A DNA stretch of 64,000 nt from JBBROS01 sp965213845 (GCA_965213845.1 CBDCAI010000004.1:992001-1056000), one strand, 5' to 3'. Positions 27,462-36,988 are shown, numbered from the stretch's first letter. Numbers and translations are program-made. The notes: generated from the sequence alone by a model not told the origin.

Positions 27462-29164
27462 GCCTTCATCTCCAAGAGCAAGGCGGTTGGCTCGGCGACC
27501 ACGACCGGCGCGCGCTCGGCCACCATCTCCATCGCATGGCAAGGGCATTGCTCGACGCAGACGGAACAGCCGGTGCACAGCCCCATGTTCACCTCGTAGC
27601 CGTGGGTCGGCCCCAGCTTGACGATCGCGTCCTCCGGGCAAGCGGCGTAGCAGTTGTCGCACTCGAAGCAGTTGCCGCAGGACAGGCAGCGCTGCGCCTC
27701 GTGCCGGGCCTCCTTGCCGGTCAGCCCGGCAGTGATCTCGGCGAAGCCTTCACGCAGCGCCGCCTTGATCTCGCTTTGCACCGAGGGCCGCGTATCGGCA
27801 TAGATCGGCAGATGCAGGTCCGCGAACCCGACCGGCGCATGCTTGGCCTGCGCCACATAGGCCTCGCCGCGCAGCCAGCCGTCGATATGCCGCGCCGCCT
27901 TCTTGCCATGACCGACCGCGGTCGTGACGGTGCGGGCGCTGGGCACCAGGTCGCCCCCGGCGAAGATGCCGGGGTGGCCGGTCATCATGTCGGCCCCGAT
28001 CACCACCGTGCCGTCGGCCGCGACGACGATGCCGGGAACACCCTTCAGGAACGCGCTCTCGGCCTGCTGGCCCAGCGCCAGCACGACGGAATCGGCCGCC
28101 AGCGTCTCGAACCGGCCGGTCGGCTGCGGGATGCCATGGTCGTCCAGGGCCATGATCTCGACCTCGAGCGCGTCGGCCCCAATGTCGCGGATGCTGCTAA
28201 GCCACTTGATCTTGACGCCCTCCGCCTCGGCTTCGGCGGCCTCGAAGGTGTGGGCCTCCATATGCGCGCGGTCGCTGAAGAACACGATTATCGCGTCCTC
28301 CGCCCCCAGCCGCTTGGCCGTGCGCGCAGCGTCCATCGCCGTGTCGCCGGCGCCGTAGATCACCACGCGGCGGCCGAGCTTGGGCGCCTCGCCGGCGCCC
28401 ACCTCATGGAGCAGGTTGATCGCCGTGACCACGTGGGCGGCGTCGCGCGCCGGGATGTCGACGTGGCGCCCTGCCTGCGCGCCGATCGCGACGAAGACGG
28501 CGTCGAAACCGCCCGCCGCTTCCTCGGCCAGCACGTCTTTGACCTTGTGGTTCAGCACGATCTTGACGCCGAGCGCCTCGATTGCCGCGATCTCCTGCAT
28601 CAGCACGTCGCGCGGGAGCCGATAGGCCGGGATGCCGAAATGCAGCATCCCGCCCGGCAACGGCCCCGCCTCGTGCACCTCCACCGCATGCCCCAAACGC
28701 GCCAGGTGGAAAGCCGCCGAAAGCCCGCTCGGTCCCGCGCCGACGATCAGCACGCGCTTCCCGCTGGACGGTGACGGGGCGGGCAAGGTCCAGCCCTCGG
28801 CGCGCGCGCGGTCGCCCAGATGGCGTTCGACGGCATGGATGCTGACCGCACTGTCGAGGGCGGCGCGGTTGCAGGCGGTTTCGCACGGGTGGTAGCAGAC
28901 GCGGCCATGGATCGCCGGGAACGGGTTGTCGCGGACGAGGTGCTCCCACGCCGCGCGATCCTTCCCGGCCTGCGCCAGGGCGAGCCAGCCCTGGATGTCC
29001 TCGCCGGCCGGGCAGGTGCTGTTGCAGGGCGGCAGCAGGTCGACATAGATGGGCCGGGCGCTGCGGACGGGGCCGGTGGTGCGGCGCCGGGTCATGTCGA
29101 TAATCGGACTCATGTCGTGCAGCGGCACGACGGGCGGAGACATATCAGGCAGGCGGTCGCTCAT
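27458..29164 (-). CDS. GltD-like FAD/NAD(P) oxidoreductase with extra ferredoxin clusters
   Basis: 568 residues. N-terminal Fe-S domain (CNSTCPAGEDIQGWL and CYHPCETACNR) as in glutamate synthase small subunit. FAD turn VGAGPSGLSAAFHLARLGHA at about 147-166, NAD(P) turn IYGAGDTAMDAARTAK, and FAGGDLVPSART. The C-terminal extension has two ferredoxin-type clusters (CLSCGNCFECDNCYAACPED and CTGCSVCVEQCPCHAM). Proteins of this build act as NAD(P)H:ferredoxin-type electron carriers; coupled by ATGA overlap to nifJ, it most likely links PFOR's ferredoxin electrons to NAD(P). That link is inferred from gene order. Confidence 0.9.
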   Translation of the reverse strand: MSDRLPDMSPPVVPLHDMSPIIDMTRRRTTGPVRSARPIYVDLLPPCNSTCPAGEDIQGWLALAQAGKDRAAWEHLVRDNPFPAIHGRVCYHPCETACNRAALDSAVSIHAVERHLGDRARAEGWTLPAPSPSSGKRVLIVGAGPSGLSAAFHLARLGHAVEVHEAGPLPGGMLHFGIPAYRLPRDVLMQEIAAIEALGVKIVLNHKVKDVLAEEAAGGFDAVFVAIGAQAGRHVDIPARDAAHVVTAINLLHEVGAGEAPKLGRRVVIYGAGDTAMDAARTAKRLGAEDAIIVFFSDRAHMEAHTFEAAEAEAEGVKIKWLSSIRDIGADALEVEIMALDDHGIPQPTGRFETLAADSVVLALGQQAESAFLKGVPGIVVAADGTVVIGADMMTGHPGIFAGGDLVPSARTVTTAVGHGKKAARHIDGWLRGEAYVAQAKHAPVGFADLHLPIYADTRPSVQSEIKAALREGFAEITAGLTGKEARHEAQRCLSCGNCFECDNCYAACPEDAIVKLGPTHGYEVNMGLCTGCSVCVEQCPCHAMEMVAERAPVVVAEPTALLLEMKA

Positions 29165-30438
29165 GGGGCGTTTCCTTTTGCGGCGGCACCGGTTTCCCGG
29201 ATGAACAGCGCCATGACGATGGCCAGGACGATACCCGCGACGCCGAATGCGCTGGCCTTTTGGAACACGACGAGGGTCAGCTTGCCGCCATCGGACAAGG
29301 ACCGCAGCAACAGGCCGTAGAGCGGGGCGACCAGCGCGCTCAGCGTGAACACCAGGAAGTTGATCGCGCCGGTGGCCGAACCCTTCACCTCGTCCGGGTT
29401 CACCTCCTTGATCATGGTGTAGGGGATCATCGCCGCCCCCGACCCGATTCCCAGCAGCAGGCCGAGCAGATAGGGCGGGAACACGCCGGGCAGGTAGACG
29501 ACGGCGCTGGCGGCCAGCAGCATCAGCACCGCACCGGAGATCAGTACCGGCTTGCGCCGCCCGATCCGGTCCGCGATGTAGCCCAGCAGCGGGCAGCCGA
29601 TCACCCAGCCCAGCGGCACCATGGTCGCCCGGTTCACAGCCTCCGCATACCCCACGCCCAGCCCGTCACGCAGGAACGGCACGCCCCAGATCATGTCGCC
29701 GATCGTGGTCGGTAGGAACAGCAGCCCGGCCGCGAAACCGCACAGATAGGATTGCGGGTTCGTCAGCACGGTCTTGTAAGGCTTGAACATGGACAGGACG
29801 GACGTCTCGCCCCCCGCCGGCCTGGCGTCATGCCCGGCAGGCGTGGCCACCATCACGATCGCCGCCACCACGAGCAGCGCGACGCCGGCGAAGATCCAGA
29901 ACTGCTGCCAGGTGATGAAGCCGTGGATCATCGGGCCGACCGCGAACTGCCCGGCCGAGCCGCCTAGCATGCCGAACATCTGCGTGAACCCGACCGCGGT
30001 CGCCAGATAGCGCCCGCTAAACCCGTGGCTCGCTAGATAGACCGCCCCGGTGAACGCGAACGCCGAGCCTGCCCCCTGCAGCAGCCGTCCGCTTTCCGCA
30101 CTGACGGCCGTTCCCAGGCCGAACAGGATAGATCCGATCGCCGCGATCACGATCCCGGTCGGGATCACGTATTTCGGCCCGAGCCGATCCAGCGACGCGC
30201 CGGCGATGATCGCGAAGGTCGAGTAGGTGTAGTAATACAGCCCGATCAACGAGCTGATTCCGAGGGCTGTCAGCCCGAACTGGCTCGTCAGCTCCGGCAC
30301 CATCACCCCAGGTGCCGAGCGGAGCGCGTACTGCCCGAAGTAGAACAGCAGGCAGAAACCCCAGGCGACAATGAAGCCGGTCTGCTTGCTGCGGGCCGGA
30401 ACGACGGCCGGGTTCGCAGGGAGGACGGTGGCCGACAT
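29161..30438 (-). CDS. MFS transporter, first gene of the nifJ operon
   Basis: 425 residues from ATG 30438, which has AAGGAG about five bases upstream; 24 extra residues of a longer frame are not needed. Twelve hydrophobic helices; MFS loop motifs around residues 75-90 (GASLDRLGPKYVIP) and 280-300 (GYIADRIGRRKPVL). Layout resembles organic-acid or sugar-phosphate carriers. In an operon with PFOR and a lactate-dehydrogenase-like protein, a carboxylate such as pyruvate or lactate is the simplest guess, unproven. Stop overlaps the next start (ATGA). Confidence 0.9.
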   Translation of the reverse strand: MSATVLPANPAVVPARSKQTGFIVAWGFCLLFYFGQYALRSAPGVMVPELTSQFGLTALGISSLIGLYYYTYSTFAIIAGASLDRLGPKYVIPTGIVIAAIGSILFGLGTAVSAESGRLLQGAGSAFAFTGAVYLASHGFSGRYLATAVGFTQMFGMLGGSAGQFAVGPMIHGFITWQQFWIFAGVALLVVAAIVMVATPAGHDARPAGGETSVLSMFKPYKTVLTNPQSYLCGFAAGLLFLPTTIGDMIWGVPFLRDGLGVGYAEAVNRATMVPLGWVIGCPLLGYIADRIGRRKPVLISGAVLMLLAASAVVYLPGVFPPYLLGLLLGIGSGAAMIPYTMIKEVNPDEVKGSATGAINFLVFTLSALVAPLYGLLLRSLSDGGKLTLVVFQKASAFGVAGIVLAIVMALFIRETGAAAKGNAP

Positions 30439-30495
30439 GCAAGGCTCCTTTACGTCTTCCCTGCTGTAGCGGGGCGGGCGTGTTGGCAGGCAGGG

Positions 30496-30533
30496 TCGGA
30501 AACTACTCACGGGTAGGCCTGGGTAGTTTCCGA
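30496..30533. promoter_or_regulatory. repeated element, inverted pair (sites E and F)
   Basis: Perfect 11-bp inverted repeat TCGGAAACTAC (30496-30506) and GTAGTTTCCGA (30523-30533), 16 bases apart, between the divergent nifJ operon and the phosphotransacetylase-fusion gene. Each arm is the core of the element found at sites A-D. Site E continues TCACGGGTA, making CTACTCACGGGTAG, itself a near-dyad. Best read as a two-sided operator or activator site. Confidence 0.6.
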
Positions 30534-30571
30534 ACCTCTGCGACCCGGCATTGCGTCGCTATTGCTCCTCG

Positions 30572-31984
30572 ATGGACACGCACATCACGTCCCAGGCGAT
30601 CATCGAGAACAGGACCTTCGACGAGATCGCGCCCGGCGATAGCGCGTCGCTGGTCCGCACGCTGACACAGGACGACATCGCCCTGTTCGCGATCGTCTCG
30701 GGCGATGTAAACCCTGCGCATCTCGACCCGGAATTTGCCCGCACCGACATGTTCCACCGCATCGTCGGCCACGGCATGTGGAGCGGATCGCTCATCTCGG
30801 CCGTGCTTGGCACGAAGTTGCCAGGGCCAGGCACGGTCTACCTCTCGCAAGACCTGCAATTCCTGGCCCCGATCGCGGTCGGTGACACGATCACGACCAC
30901 CGTGACGGTGCTGGAGAAGCCCGGCACGCATCACGACGTGGTTCTCGCCTGCCGATGCGTAGATGCCGCGGGCGTTGAAGTCGTCACCGGCATCGCCCGC
31001 GTCCGTGCCCCGACCGAGAAGGTCCGGCGCCCCAGCATGGAGCTGCCCGGCGTGCAGCTCAGCCGCCATCTGCGCTTCCGTGAGCTGCTGGCGCGCGCCG
31101 CGGGCGGAACGCCTGTCCCTGTGGCGGTCGCGCACCCGTGCGACGCGGCCTCGCTGGGCGCCGCGGTCGAGGGGGCCGAGGCCGGGCTGATCCTGCCCAT
31201 CCTGGTCGGACCGGAGGCTCGGATACATGCCGTTGCGGCTGCGGCGTCGCTCGAGATCGGCGGCTACCGCCTGGTGGACGCGCCGCACAGCCATGCTTCG
31301 GCCGTGCAAGCGGTCGCCCTGGTGCGGGCGGGCGAGGCCGGGATGCTGATGAAAGGCTCCCTGCATACCGACGAGCTGATGCACGCCGTCGTTGCGTCCG
31401 AAACAGGCCTGCGGACGGCCCGGCGGCTCAGCCACGTCTACCTGATGGACGTGCCGTCCTATCCGCGTCCGCTGCTGGTGACGGACGCCGCGATCAACAT
31501 CGCGCCCACGCTGGAAGACAAGCGTGACATCATCCAGAACGCGATCGACCTGGCGCACGTCATGGGAATTGCAGAGCCGCGCGTCGCGATCCTCGCGGCC
31601 GTCGAAACCATAAACCCGGCCATGCCCTCCACGCTCGACGCTGCGGCGCTGTGCAAGATGGCCGATCGTGGGCAGATCACCGGCGGCCTGCTGGACGGGC
31701 CGCTCGCCTTCGACAATGCCGTCAGCCCCGAGGCCGCGCGCCAGAAGGGTATCGCCTCGGCAGTGGCAGGCCGGGCCGACATCCTGGTGGTGCCCAACCT
31801 CGAGGCCGGGAACATGCTGGCCAAGCAGCTGTCCTTTCTCGCAGGCGCCGATGCCGCCGGGGTCGTCCTCGGCGCGAAAGTGCCGATCATCCTCACCAGC
31901 CGCGCTGACAGCCAGCGCACCCGGATCGCGTCCTGCGCCGTCGCGGTCCTCCTGGCCCGGTCAGCGGCTTCGATAGCGGGCTAA
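30572..31984 (+). CDS. MaoC-like hydratase / phosphate acetyl(butyryl)transferase fusion
   Basis: 470 residues from ATG 30572 (GTG or other starts upstream add seven poor residues). Residues 1-140: MaoC hot-dog domain with DINPAHLDP-like segment (GDVNPAHLDPEFA) and GHGMWSGSLIS, the hydratase Asp/His pair. Residues 165-470: phosphotransacetylase/PTB fold (VAVAHPCDAASLGAAVEGAE, KGSLHTDELMHAVV, SRADSQRTRIASCAVAVLLA). This bifunctional enoyl-CoA hydratase/phosphate acetyltransferase type is known in proteobacteria. It would turn acetyl-CoA from PFOR into acetyl phosphate; no ackA is next to it. Divergent from the nifJ operon with a shared control region. Confidence 0.92.
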   Translation: MDTHITSQAIIENRTFDEIAPGDSASLVRTLTQDDIALFAIVSGDVNPAHLDPEFARTDMFHRIVGHGMWSGSLISAVLGTKLPGPGTVYLSQDLQFLAPIAVGDTITTTVTVLEKPGTHHDVVLACRCVDAAGVEVVTGIARVRAPTEKVRRPSMELPGVQLSRHLRFRELLARAAGGTPVPVAVAHPCDAASLGAAVEGAEAGLILPILVGPEARIHAVAAAASLEIGGYRLVDAPHSHASAVQAVALVRAGEAGMLMKGSLHTDELMHAVVASETGLRTARRLSHVYLMDVPSYPRPLLVTDAAINIAPTLEDKRDIIQNAIDLAHVMGIAEPRVAILAAVETINPAMPSTLDAAALCKMADRGQITGGLLDGPLAFDNAVSPEAARQKGIASAVAGRADILVVPNLEAGNMLAKQLSFLAGADAAGVVLGAKVPIILTSRADSQRTRIASCAVAVLLARSAASIAG

Positions 31985-32025
31985 CACCGCGCGCGACACG
32001 GAACGACCGAAAGGAAACAACGATC

Positions 32026-33045
32026 ATGGATCACAACCACTCCAGCCCAGTGCTGTCGACCGCAGCAGACGTGATGACGGCAACGGTGGTCTCGGTGCTG
32101 CCGGGCAGCAACGTGAAGGACGTCGCGAAGCTGCTCCTCCATGCCCGTATCAGCGCTGTCCCGGTGGTGGACGACAGTGGCGCGCTGGTCGGTATCGTGA
32201 GCGAAGGCGACTTGCTGGGGCGGAGTGCCGAGGATCGGCTTGCTGGACAGGAGTGGTGGCTGGCGATCCTGTCGGGTCCTGGCCAGCTGGAAGCGTCCAA
32301 AACGGCAGCGGCCTCGGCCCGGCAAATTCGGGACGTCATGCAGGCGCCGGTCGTGACGGTCGAGGCGTCGGCAGCGCTTTCTGAGGTGGCGGGACTGCTG
32401 CGGGCCAAAGCGTTCAAGCGCGTCCCGGTGATGCGCGACGGCCGCATGGTCGGGATCGTCAGCCGGGCGGATCTTCTGCGGGCGATGGAGGCCCAGCCAG
32501 GCACCGCCCACACCATCGGACGGGGAGGGTTCGCTGAGATAATCGGGAGCTTCTTCGGCGGAACAGCGGGGGCCCGTCCAATCACCGCGGCCTCTCCGCC
32601 CGCTGCCGCGAGGCCGGCTCCGCTCACTGCGGCAAGCTTTCAGGCCTTGGTGGAGGCCTCGACCCAGAGCGGGATCGATGAGAAGAAAGCCGTCGTCCAC
32701 GCCGCGGACCTGGAGCGTATCGACCAAGTCAAGACCATGCTGCACGAGCATCTGGGCACAGAGATGTGGGAGACCCTGATGACCCATGCGCGCGTTGCCG
32801 CGGCGCATGGCGGCAAGGAGATCGAGCTGCTCCGCTTTCCTTCCGAACTGTGCAGCGATGGCGGTCGAAAGATCAACAACGCCGACCCCACCTGGGCGGA
32901 CAGCCTGCGTGGTGAGGCCGCCGAGGTGCATGCACGCTGGGTTCGCGAACTTAAGCCAGCCGGTTTCGGCCTGGCAGCAAGGGTCATCGACTATCCCCAT
33001 GGAATGCCCGGCAACATCGCGTTGGTCTTAGGCTGGGAGAACTGA
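32026..33045 (+). CDS. CBS-pair protein with unassigned C-terminal domain
   Basis: 339 residues. CBS motifs at about residues 12-65 (ADVMTATVVSVLPGSNVKDV ... VGIVSEGDLLGR) and 103-155 (IRDVMQAPVVTVEAS ... VGIVSRADLLRAM). A proline/alanine linker (about 175-205) and a 135-residue C-terminal domain follow, with conserved-looking ELLRFPSELCSDGGRKINN, WADSLRGEAAEV and ARVIDYPHGMPGNIALVLGW. I do not know this domain's name; it looks like a folded stress-cluster module. ATG follows AAAGGAAACAACG. It stands 41 bases after the phosphotransacetylase fusion, likely same transcript. Confidence 0.85.
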   Translation: MDHNHSSPVLSTAADVMTATVVSVLPGSNVKDVAKLLLHARISAVPVVDDSGALVGIVSEGDLLGRSAEDRLAGQEWWLAILSGPGQLEASKTAAASARQIRDVMQAPVVTVEASAALSEVAGLLRAKAFKRVPVMRDGRMVGIVSRADLLRAMEAQPGTAHTIGRGGFAEIIGSFFGGTAGARPITAASPPAAARPAPLTAASFQALVEASTQSGIDEKKAVVHAADLERIDQVKTMLHEHLGTEMWETLMTHARVAAAHGGKEIELLRFPSELCSDGGRKINNADPTWADSLRGEAAEVHARWVRELKPAGFGLAARVIDYPHGMPGNIALVLGWEN

Positions 33046-33196
33046 ACCCTCAGCGTGCGTTGGTGCTCTGGATATTCGGTTGTTGAGCGATGCCCCACGG
33101 CAGCTCGAATGTCCTAGGACGACCTCACAAACCCGGTGTATGGTGGTGAGTTGCCCGGAATTCTGGGGGTTCGTCGAAGGTGGGAGGATTGCTTTG

Positions 33197-33424
33197 ATGA
33201 TCAGTGAACGCAGGACGAATGGGGATCGTGCCGAACAGGTCGACGACGTGCTGGCATCATACGAGCCGCTGTCAGGCAGCGATCCAACTGACCAAGTGGA
33301 AGACCTACTGGCTGATGTGTTGCACTGGTGCAATGTGCGAAACGTGTGCTTCACGTCCAGACTGGAAACGGCACTCATGCACTTCAGTGCTGAGTTGGCC
33401 GAAGAAGGTCACGCCATCCACTGA
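33197..33424 (+). CDS. small hypothetical protein
   Basis: 75 residues from ATG 33197, preceded by GGGAGGA eight bases upstream. An upstream in-frame extension has no ribosome site. Acidic, mostly helical (DLLADVLHWCNVRNV, LETALMHFSAELAEEG). I recognise no domain. Small acidic proteins of this look occur beside accessory islands in alphaproteobacteria. Codon use is less GC-biased than the stress genes, matching the accessory island that follows. Confidence 0.55.
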   Translation: MISERRTNGDRAEQVDDVLASYEPLSGSDPTDQVEDLLADVLHWCNVRNVCFTSRLETALMHFSAELAEEGHAIH

Positions 33425-33605
33425 CAGCGCCCGGGCACTTGGCTTCGGAGCGTTGATGCGCCATGATCCATCAACCATGCCGCCGTACCTTGGCGGTTCA
33501 AGGAAGCAATATCCAACCTCGCACTGCGTTCGTTGGGTCAATCAACGGAGTGAGGGTGTTCGGCTACGTCAAGCTGCCCGGTCCATTTGCCGTCGTCGCA
33601 ACTGC

Positions 33606-34490
33606 ATGACGCCCGAGGCACGTGCGCGCCTCAAGATCGATGCGATGCTCGTGGCCGCCGGCTGGCTCGTGCAACATCGGGACGAACTGAACCTGCATGC
33701 CGGGCCCGGCGTCGCCGTGCGCGAGGTGCCGACCCCCACCGGCCCGGCAGACTACGTGCTGTTCCTCGACCGCAGGGCCTGCGCGGTGCTGGAGGCCAAG
33801 CCCGAGGGCGTGACCCTGCTGGGCAGGGGCCCGCAAGGGGCGGACTATGCCGCCCACGCGCCTTCGGGTTATCCGCACTGGGGGGACCCACTGCCGTTCA
33901 CCTACCTTTCGACCGGCAGCGAGACGCTGTTCCGCGATGGCGGCGATCCCGTTCCAGTGCCGCGGCGCGTCTTCGCCGTCCACCGTCCCGAAGCCCTGCG
34001 CGACCGCCTTCGTGCCGCCGACAGCTCCCGAACCCTTATGGCCAACCTTCCGCCACCGAACGCCGAGGGCCTCCGGGCTTGCCAGGCCGACGCGATAGAG
34101 GGCGTGGAAGGTAGCCTTGTGCCAACCGCACCCATGCCCTGGTTCAGATGGCGTCCGGTGCCGGCAAGACCTACACCGCCTGCGCCCCCGCCCATCGCCT
34201 CCTCAGCCACACCCGCGCCCGGCGCATCCTGTTCCTGGTGGACCGGGCCAACCTGGGCGCGCAGACCCTCGCCGAGTTCAAGGGCTACAAGGCCGTCGGC
34301 AGCAGCCTTTTCTTCCATGAGAAGTTCCCGGTCCAGCACCTGCGCGGACGTACCCTGGACCCGGCCGCCGCCGTCGTCGTCTGCACCATACAGCGGCTCT
34401 ATGCCGCCCTGCGTGGCCAGGAGCTCGACGAGGCCGACGAGGAAACCAGCGGCTTCGAGCACCCTGAAGGCGGCGAACACCAGGTCAGCT
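33606..34490 (+). pseudogene. type I restriction enzyme R subunit (HsdR), frameshifted and truncated
   Basis: From ATG 33606 about 170 residues match the N-terminus of EcoEI-type HsdR: LKIDAMLVAAGWLVQHRDE, GVAVREVPTPTGPADYVLF and the nuclease motif end VLEAKPEG. At about 34115 the frame breaks; one base shift restores ALVQMASGAGKTYTACA, the Walker A motif of the helicase part, continuing FLVDRANLGAQT and VVCTIQRLYAAL to EETSGFEHPEGG. Then homology stops, before the DEAH box. So only nuclease and first helicase motif remain, out of about 800-1000 residues. No hsdM or hsdS gene is in the window. Non-functional. Confidence 0.85.
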
Positions 34491-34704
34491 TCAGCGCATG
34501 GCACTCCCCGGGGATCACTGGAGAAGCAACCGTGCCGTCGGTCAATGATAGCTCGCGAACAGCGCCGCCGGCCGGCCCATCAGGGGTGGCTGGAATGCGT
34601 TGGAATCACCGGCTGGTTTGCCTCGGAACAAGCATGAAGTTACAGCATTCTGTGCCATGTTTCGAGCGGTGGGGTCACTTGGAGCCTTATCCAGATGCAG
34701 TCTC
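34491..34704. other. junction region, possible insertion-sequence remnant
   Basis: About 215 bases between the broken HsdR and the truncated minus-strand gene. On the minus strand a frame reads FRGKPAGDSNAFQPPLMGRP and ends SYH, a type of sequence I associate loosely with insertion-sequence leaders. The source cannot be fixed by eye. Confidence 0.3.
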
Positions 34705-35376
34705 CTATGAGCGGCTGGCGAGCGCATCATTATGGGCGCGAACCTCGTCCTCGATACGGGACACGAGATCGTCGCTTTCGCATTCTCGAATGACCTCCGG
34801 GTCAAGGGCCGCGCTGCGGAACAGCGCGACCGCCTTATCGTAGGCCGACGCGAGCGCCGGATCCTGCGGGGCGCCGAGGATGAAATGGAGCTTCAAGGGC
34901 TCCTGCGCACCATCCTGCACTGCCGCGAGGTGGCCCAGCCAGCGATGCGTCTTGTCCATGATGCCGTCGCGATCACCCAAATCGAGCGACACCGGCTCGT
35001 AAACGTGCCAGCTGCCGTTCTTCCAGGCGTGCTCGAAGGTGATGCTGTCGAGTGCGCCTGCGATGACCTTCGGCTCGAAGGGCACGTGCACGTTCCGCTC
35101 GGCCAGCCGGTCGCGGATCGGGCGCCAGATCTCCTCGTCCGGCCGCCGGCGGACAGCCGTTCGGTCGTCATTGCGGAGGACGAGACGGTCGAACAGCCGG
35201 GCGAGCGTTGCGGCCGGATCGCCGGTCAGTCCCGAGCCCACGGCCGACCATTGTAGGGCACTGTCATCCGCAGCCATCGCCCTGCGCGCCAGGGTGAGGG
35301 CATCGGCCTCGTGGACCAGCAGGGTGGGTGCCGCGATATCCTCCGCGACCGCCTCGACAGCCCGTTCCACCGAGCG
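34705..35376 (-). pseudogene. DUF3037-like protein, N-terminus removed by IS21
   Basis: About 223 codons with an intact C-terminus. The stretch FEHAWKNGSWHVYEPVSLDL, then DKTHRWLGHLAAVQ, is what I recall from the C-terminal half of DUF3037 proteins, whose function is unknown (seen in accessory and HipA-related loci). On its 5' side the reading frame runs into the inverted repeat of the IS21 element at 35377, and no matching N-terminus is visible on the other side of that element. So a truncated gene with no start of its own. Confidence 0.6.
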
Positions 35377-35488
35377 TGTGTTTCGGCGTGGAAAAGGGAC
35401 CCTGTTAGCGGGGTGATCGGCGTCCAATCGGGACCCCCCTGACGGTGGGGTTCACGGTGGCTCTCGTGATGACGAGGGCCGGATTGGG

Positions 35489-36988
35489 ATGTTTGTTTTG
35501 GAGACGATTGCGCGGATCCGTCGGGCCCATTTCGTTCAGGGCAAATCGATCAAGTCGATCTGTCGGGAGCTGCGGGTCTCGCGGAAAACCGTCCGCAAGG
35601 TGATCCGGTCCGAGGAGACGGATTTTCATTATGAGCGTGAGCAGCAGCCGATGCCGCGCCTTGGCGAGTGGCGGGAGAAGCTCGACGCGCTGCTGACGGC
35701 CAACGAGGCGAAGTCCAGCCGGGAGCGGCTGACGCTGATCCGGGTGTTCGAGACGTTGCGTGGCCTGGGCTATGAGGGCGGCTACGACGCGGTCCGGCGG
35801 TATGCCCGGTCGTGGGGCCGCGAGCGTGCGTCGACGTCGGCGGACGCGTTTGTGCCGCTGAGCTTTGCCCCCGGCGAGGCGTATCAGTTCGACTGGAGCC
35901 ACGAGGTCGTGCTGATCGGCGGCACCACGGTGACGATCAAGGTGGCGCACCTGCGCCTGTGCCACAGTCGGATGCTGTTCGCCCGGGCTTACCCGCGCGA
36001 GACGCAGGAGATGGTGTTCGACGCGCACGACAAGGGTTTTGCGTTCTTCAAGGGCGCCTGCACGCGCGGAATTTACGACAATATGAAAACCGCGGTCGAC
36101 ACGATCTTTGTTGGCCGCGAGCGGGCCTACAATCGCCGATTTCTCCAGATGTGCAGCCACTATCTGGTCGATCCCGTCGCGTGCACGCCGTCGTCAGGCT
36201 GGGAGAAAGGCCAGGTCGAGAACCAGGTCGGCCTGGTGCGGGAGCGGTTCTTCACCCCGCGGGTCCGGGTCAAGAGCTACGACGAGCTGAACGCCTGGCT
36301 GCTGGATCAATGCGTCGCCTATGCCCGGGCGCACCGGCATCCGGAGGTCCGCGACAAGACGGTCTGGGAGATGTTCGAGGCCGAGCGGCCAAGCCTTGTG
36401 CCTTATGGCGGTCGGTTCGACGGCTTCCACGCGGTGTCCGCGTCGGTGTCCAAGACCTGCCTCGTGCGGTTTGATAACAACCGCTACTCGGTCTTGGCGT
36501 ACGCGGTGGGGCGGCCGGTGGAGATCCGAGCCTATGCCGAGCGGATCGAACTACGCCAGGCCGGGCTGCTGGTCGGCGATCATCCCCGGTGTTTCGGGCG
36601 GGACCAGACGGTGTTCGATCCTTGGCACTACGTCCCGGTGCTGGCCCGCAAGCCCGGCGCGCTGCGCAACGGTGCGCCGTTCAAGGACTGGCTGCTGCCC
36701 GCGGGGTTGGAGCGGATCCGCCGCAAGCTGGCGGGGTCAGCCGACGGCGATCGGCAGATGGTGTCGATCCTGACGATGGTGCTGAGCGACGGGCTGCCCG
36801 CGGTGGAAGCCGCCTGCCTCGAGGCGCTGCGCGAGGGTGTCCACTCCGCCGACGTCGTCCTCAACGTGCTGGCCCGGCAGCGCGAGCCCGCGCCTCCGCT
36901 GACCATCCTGACCCCCGACGCCCTGCGCCTGACGCATGCGCCAACGGCGGATTGCGCCCGATACGACACCCTGAGGAGACCTGTGTGA
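35489..36988 (+). CDS. istA: IS21-family transposase IstA
   Basis: 499 residues. N-terminal helix-turn-helix, residues 8-45 (HFVQGKSIKSICRELRVSRK). Then the retroviral-integrase-type catalytic core: first Asp in GEAYQFDWSHEVVLIGG (about residue 135), second Asp in GIYDNMKTAVD, and Glu in SGWEKGQVENQVG. C-terminal beta-barrel and basic region follow. It cuts and joins IS21 ends; needs IstB. Stop TGA shares its last base with the istB start. No disruption seen, so probably active. Confidence 0.96.
   Translation: MFVLETIARIRRAHFVQGKSIKSICRELRVSRKTVRKVIRSEETDFHYEREQQPMPRLGEWREKLDALLTANEAKSSRERLTLIRVFETLRGLGYEGGYDAVRRYARSWGRERASTSADAFVPLSFAPGEAYQFDWSHEVVLIGGTTVTIKVAHLRLCHSRMLFARAYPRETQEMVFDAHDKGFAFFKGACTRGIYDNMKTAVDTIFVGRERAYNRRFLQMCSHYLVDPVACTPSSGWEKGQVENQVGLVRERFFTPRVRVKSYDELNAWLLDQCVAYARAHRHPEVRDKTVWEMFEAERPSLVPYGGRFDGFHAVSASVSKTCLVRFDNNRYSVLAYAVGRPVEIRAYAERIELRQAGLLVGDHPRCFGRDQTVFDPWHYVPVLARKPGALRNGAPFKDWLLPAGLERIRRKLAGSADGDRQMVSILTMVLSDGLPAVEAACLEALREGVHSADVVLNVLARQREPAPPLTILTPDALRLTHAPTADCARYDTLRRPV

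Noticed and set aside
27462..27662. N-terminal extension of nifJ
   Set aside because: It is a shadow of the GltD-like gene's C-terminus; the NifJ family starts close to TMDGNTAAA.
33204..34637. 477-codon frame taken as one intact protein
   Set aside because: Its first part is out of frame with a better small gene and its last part leaves the HsdR frame at about 34115; only the middle is HsdR.
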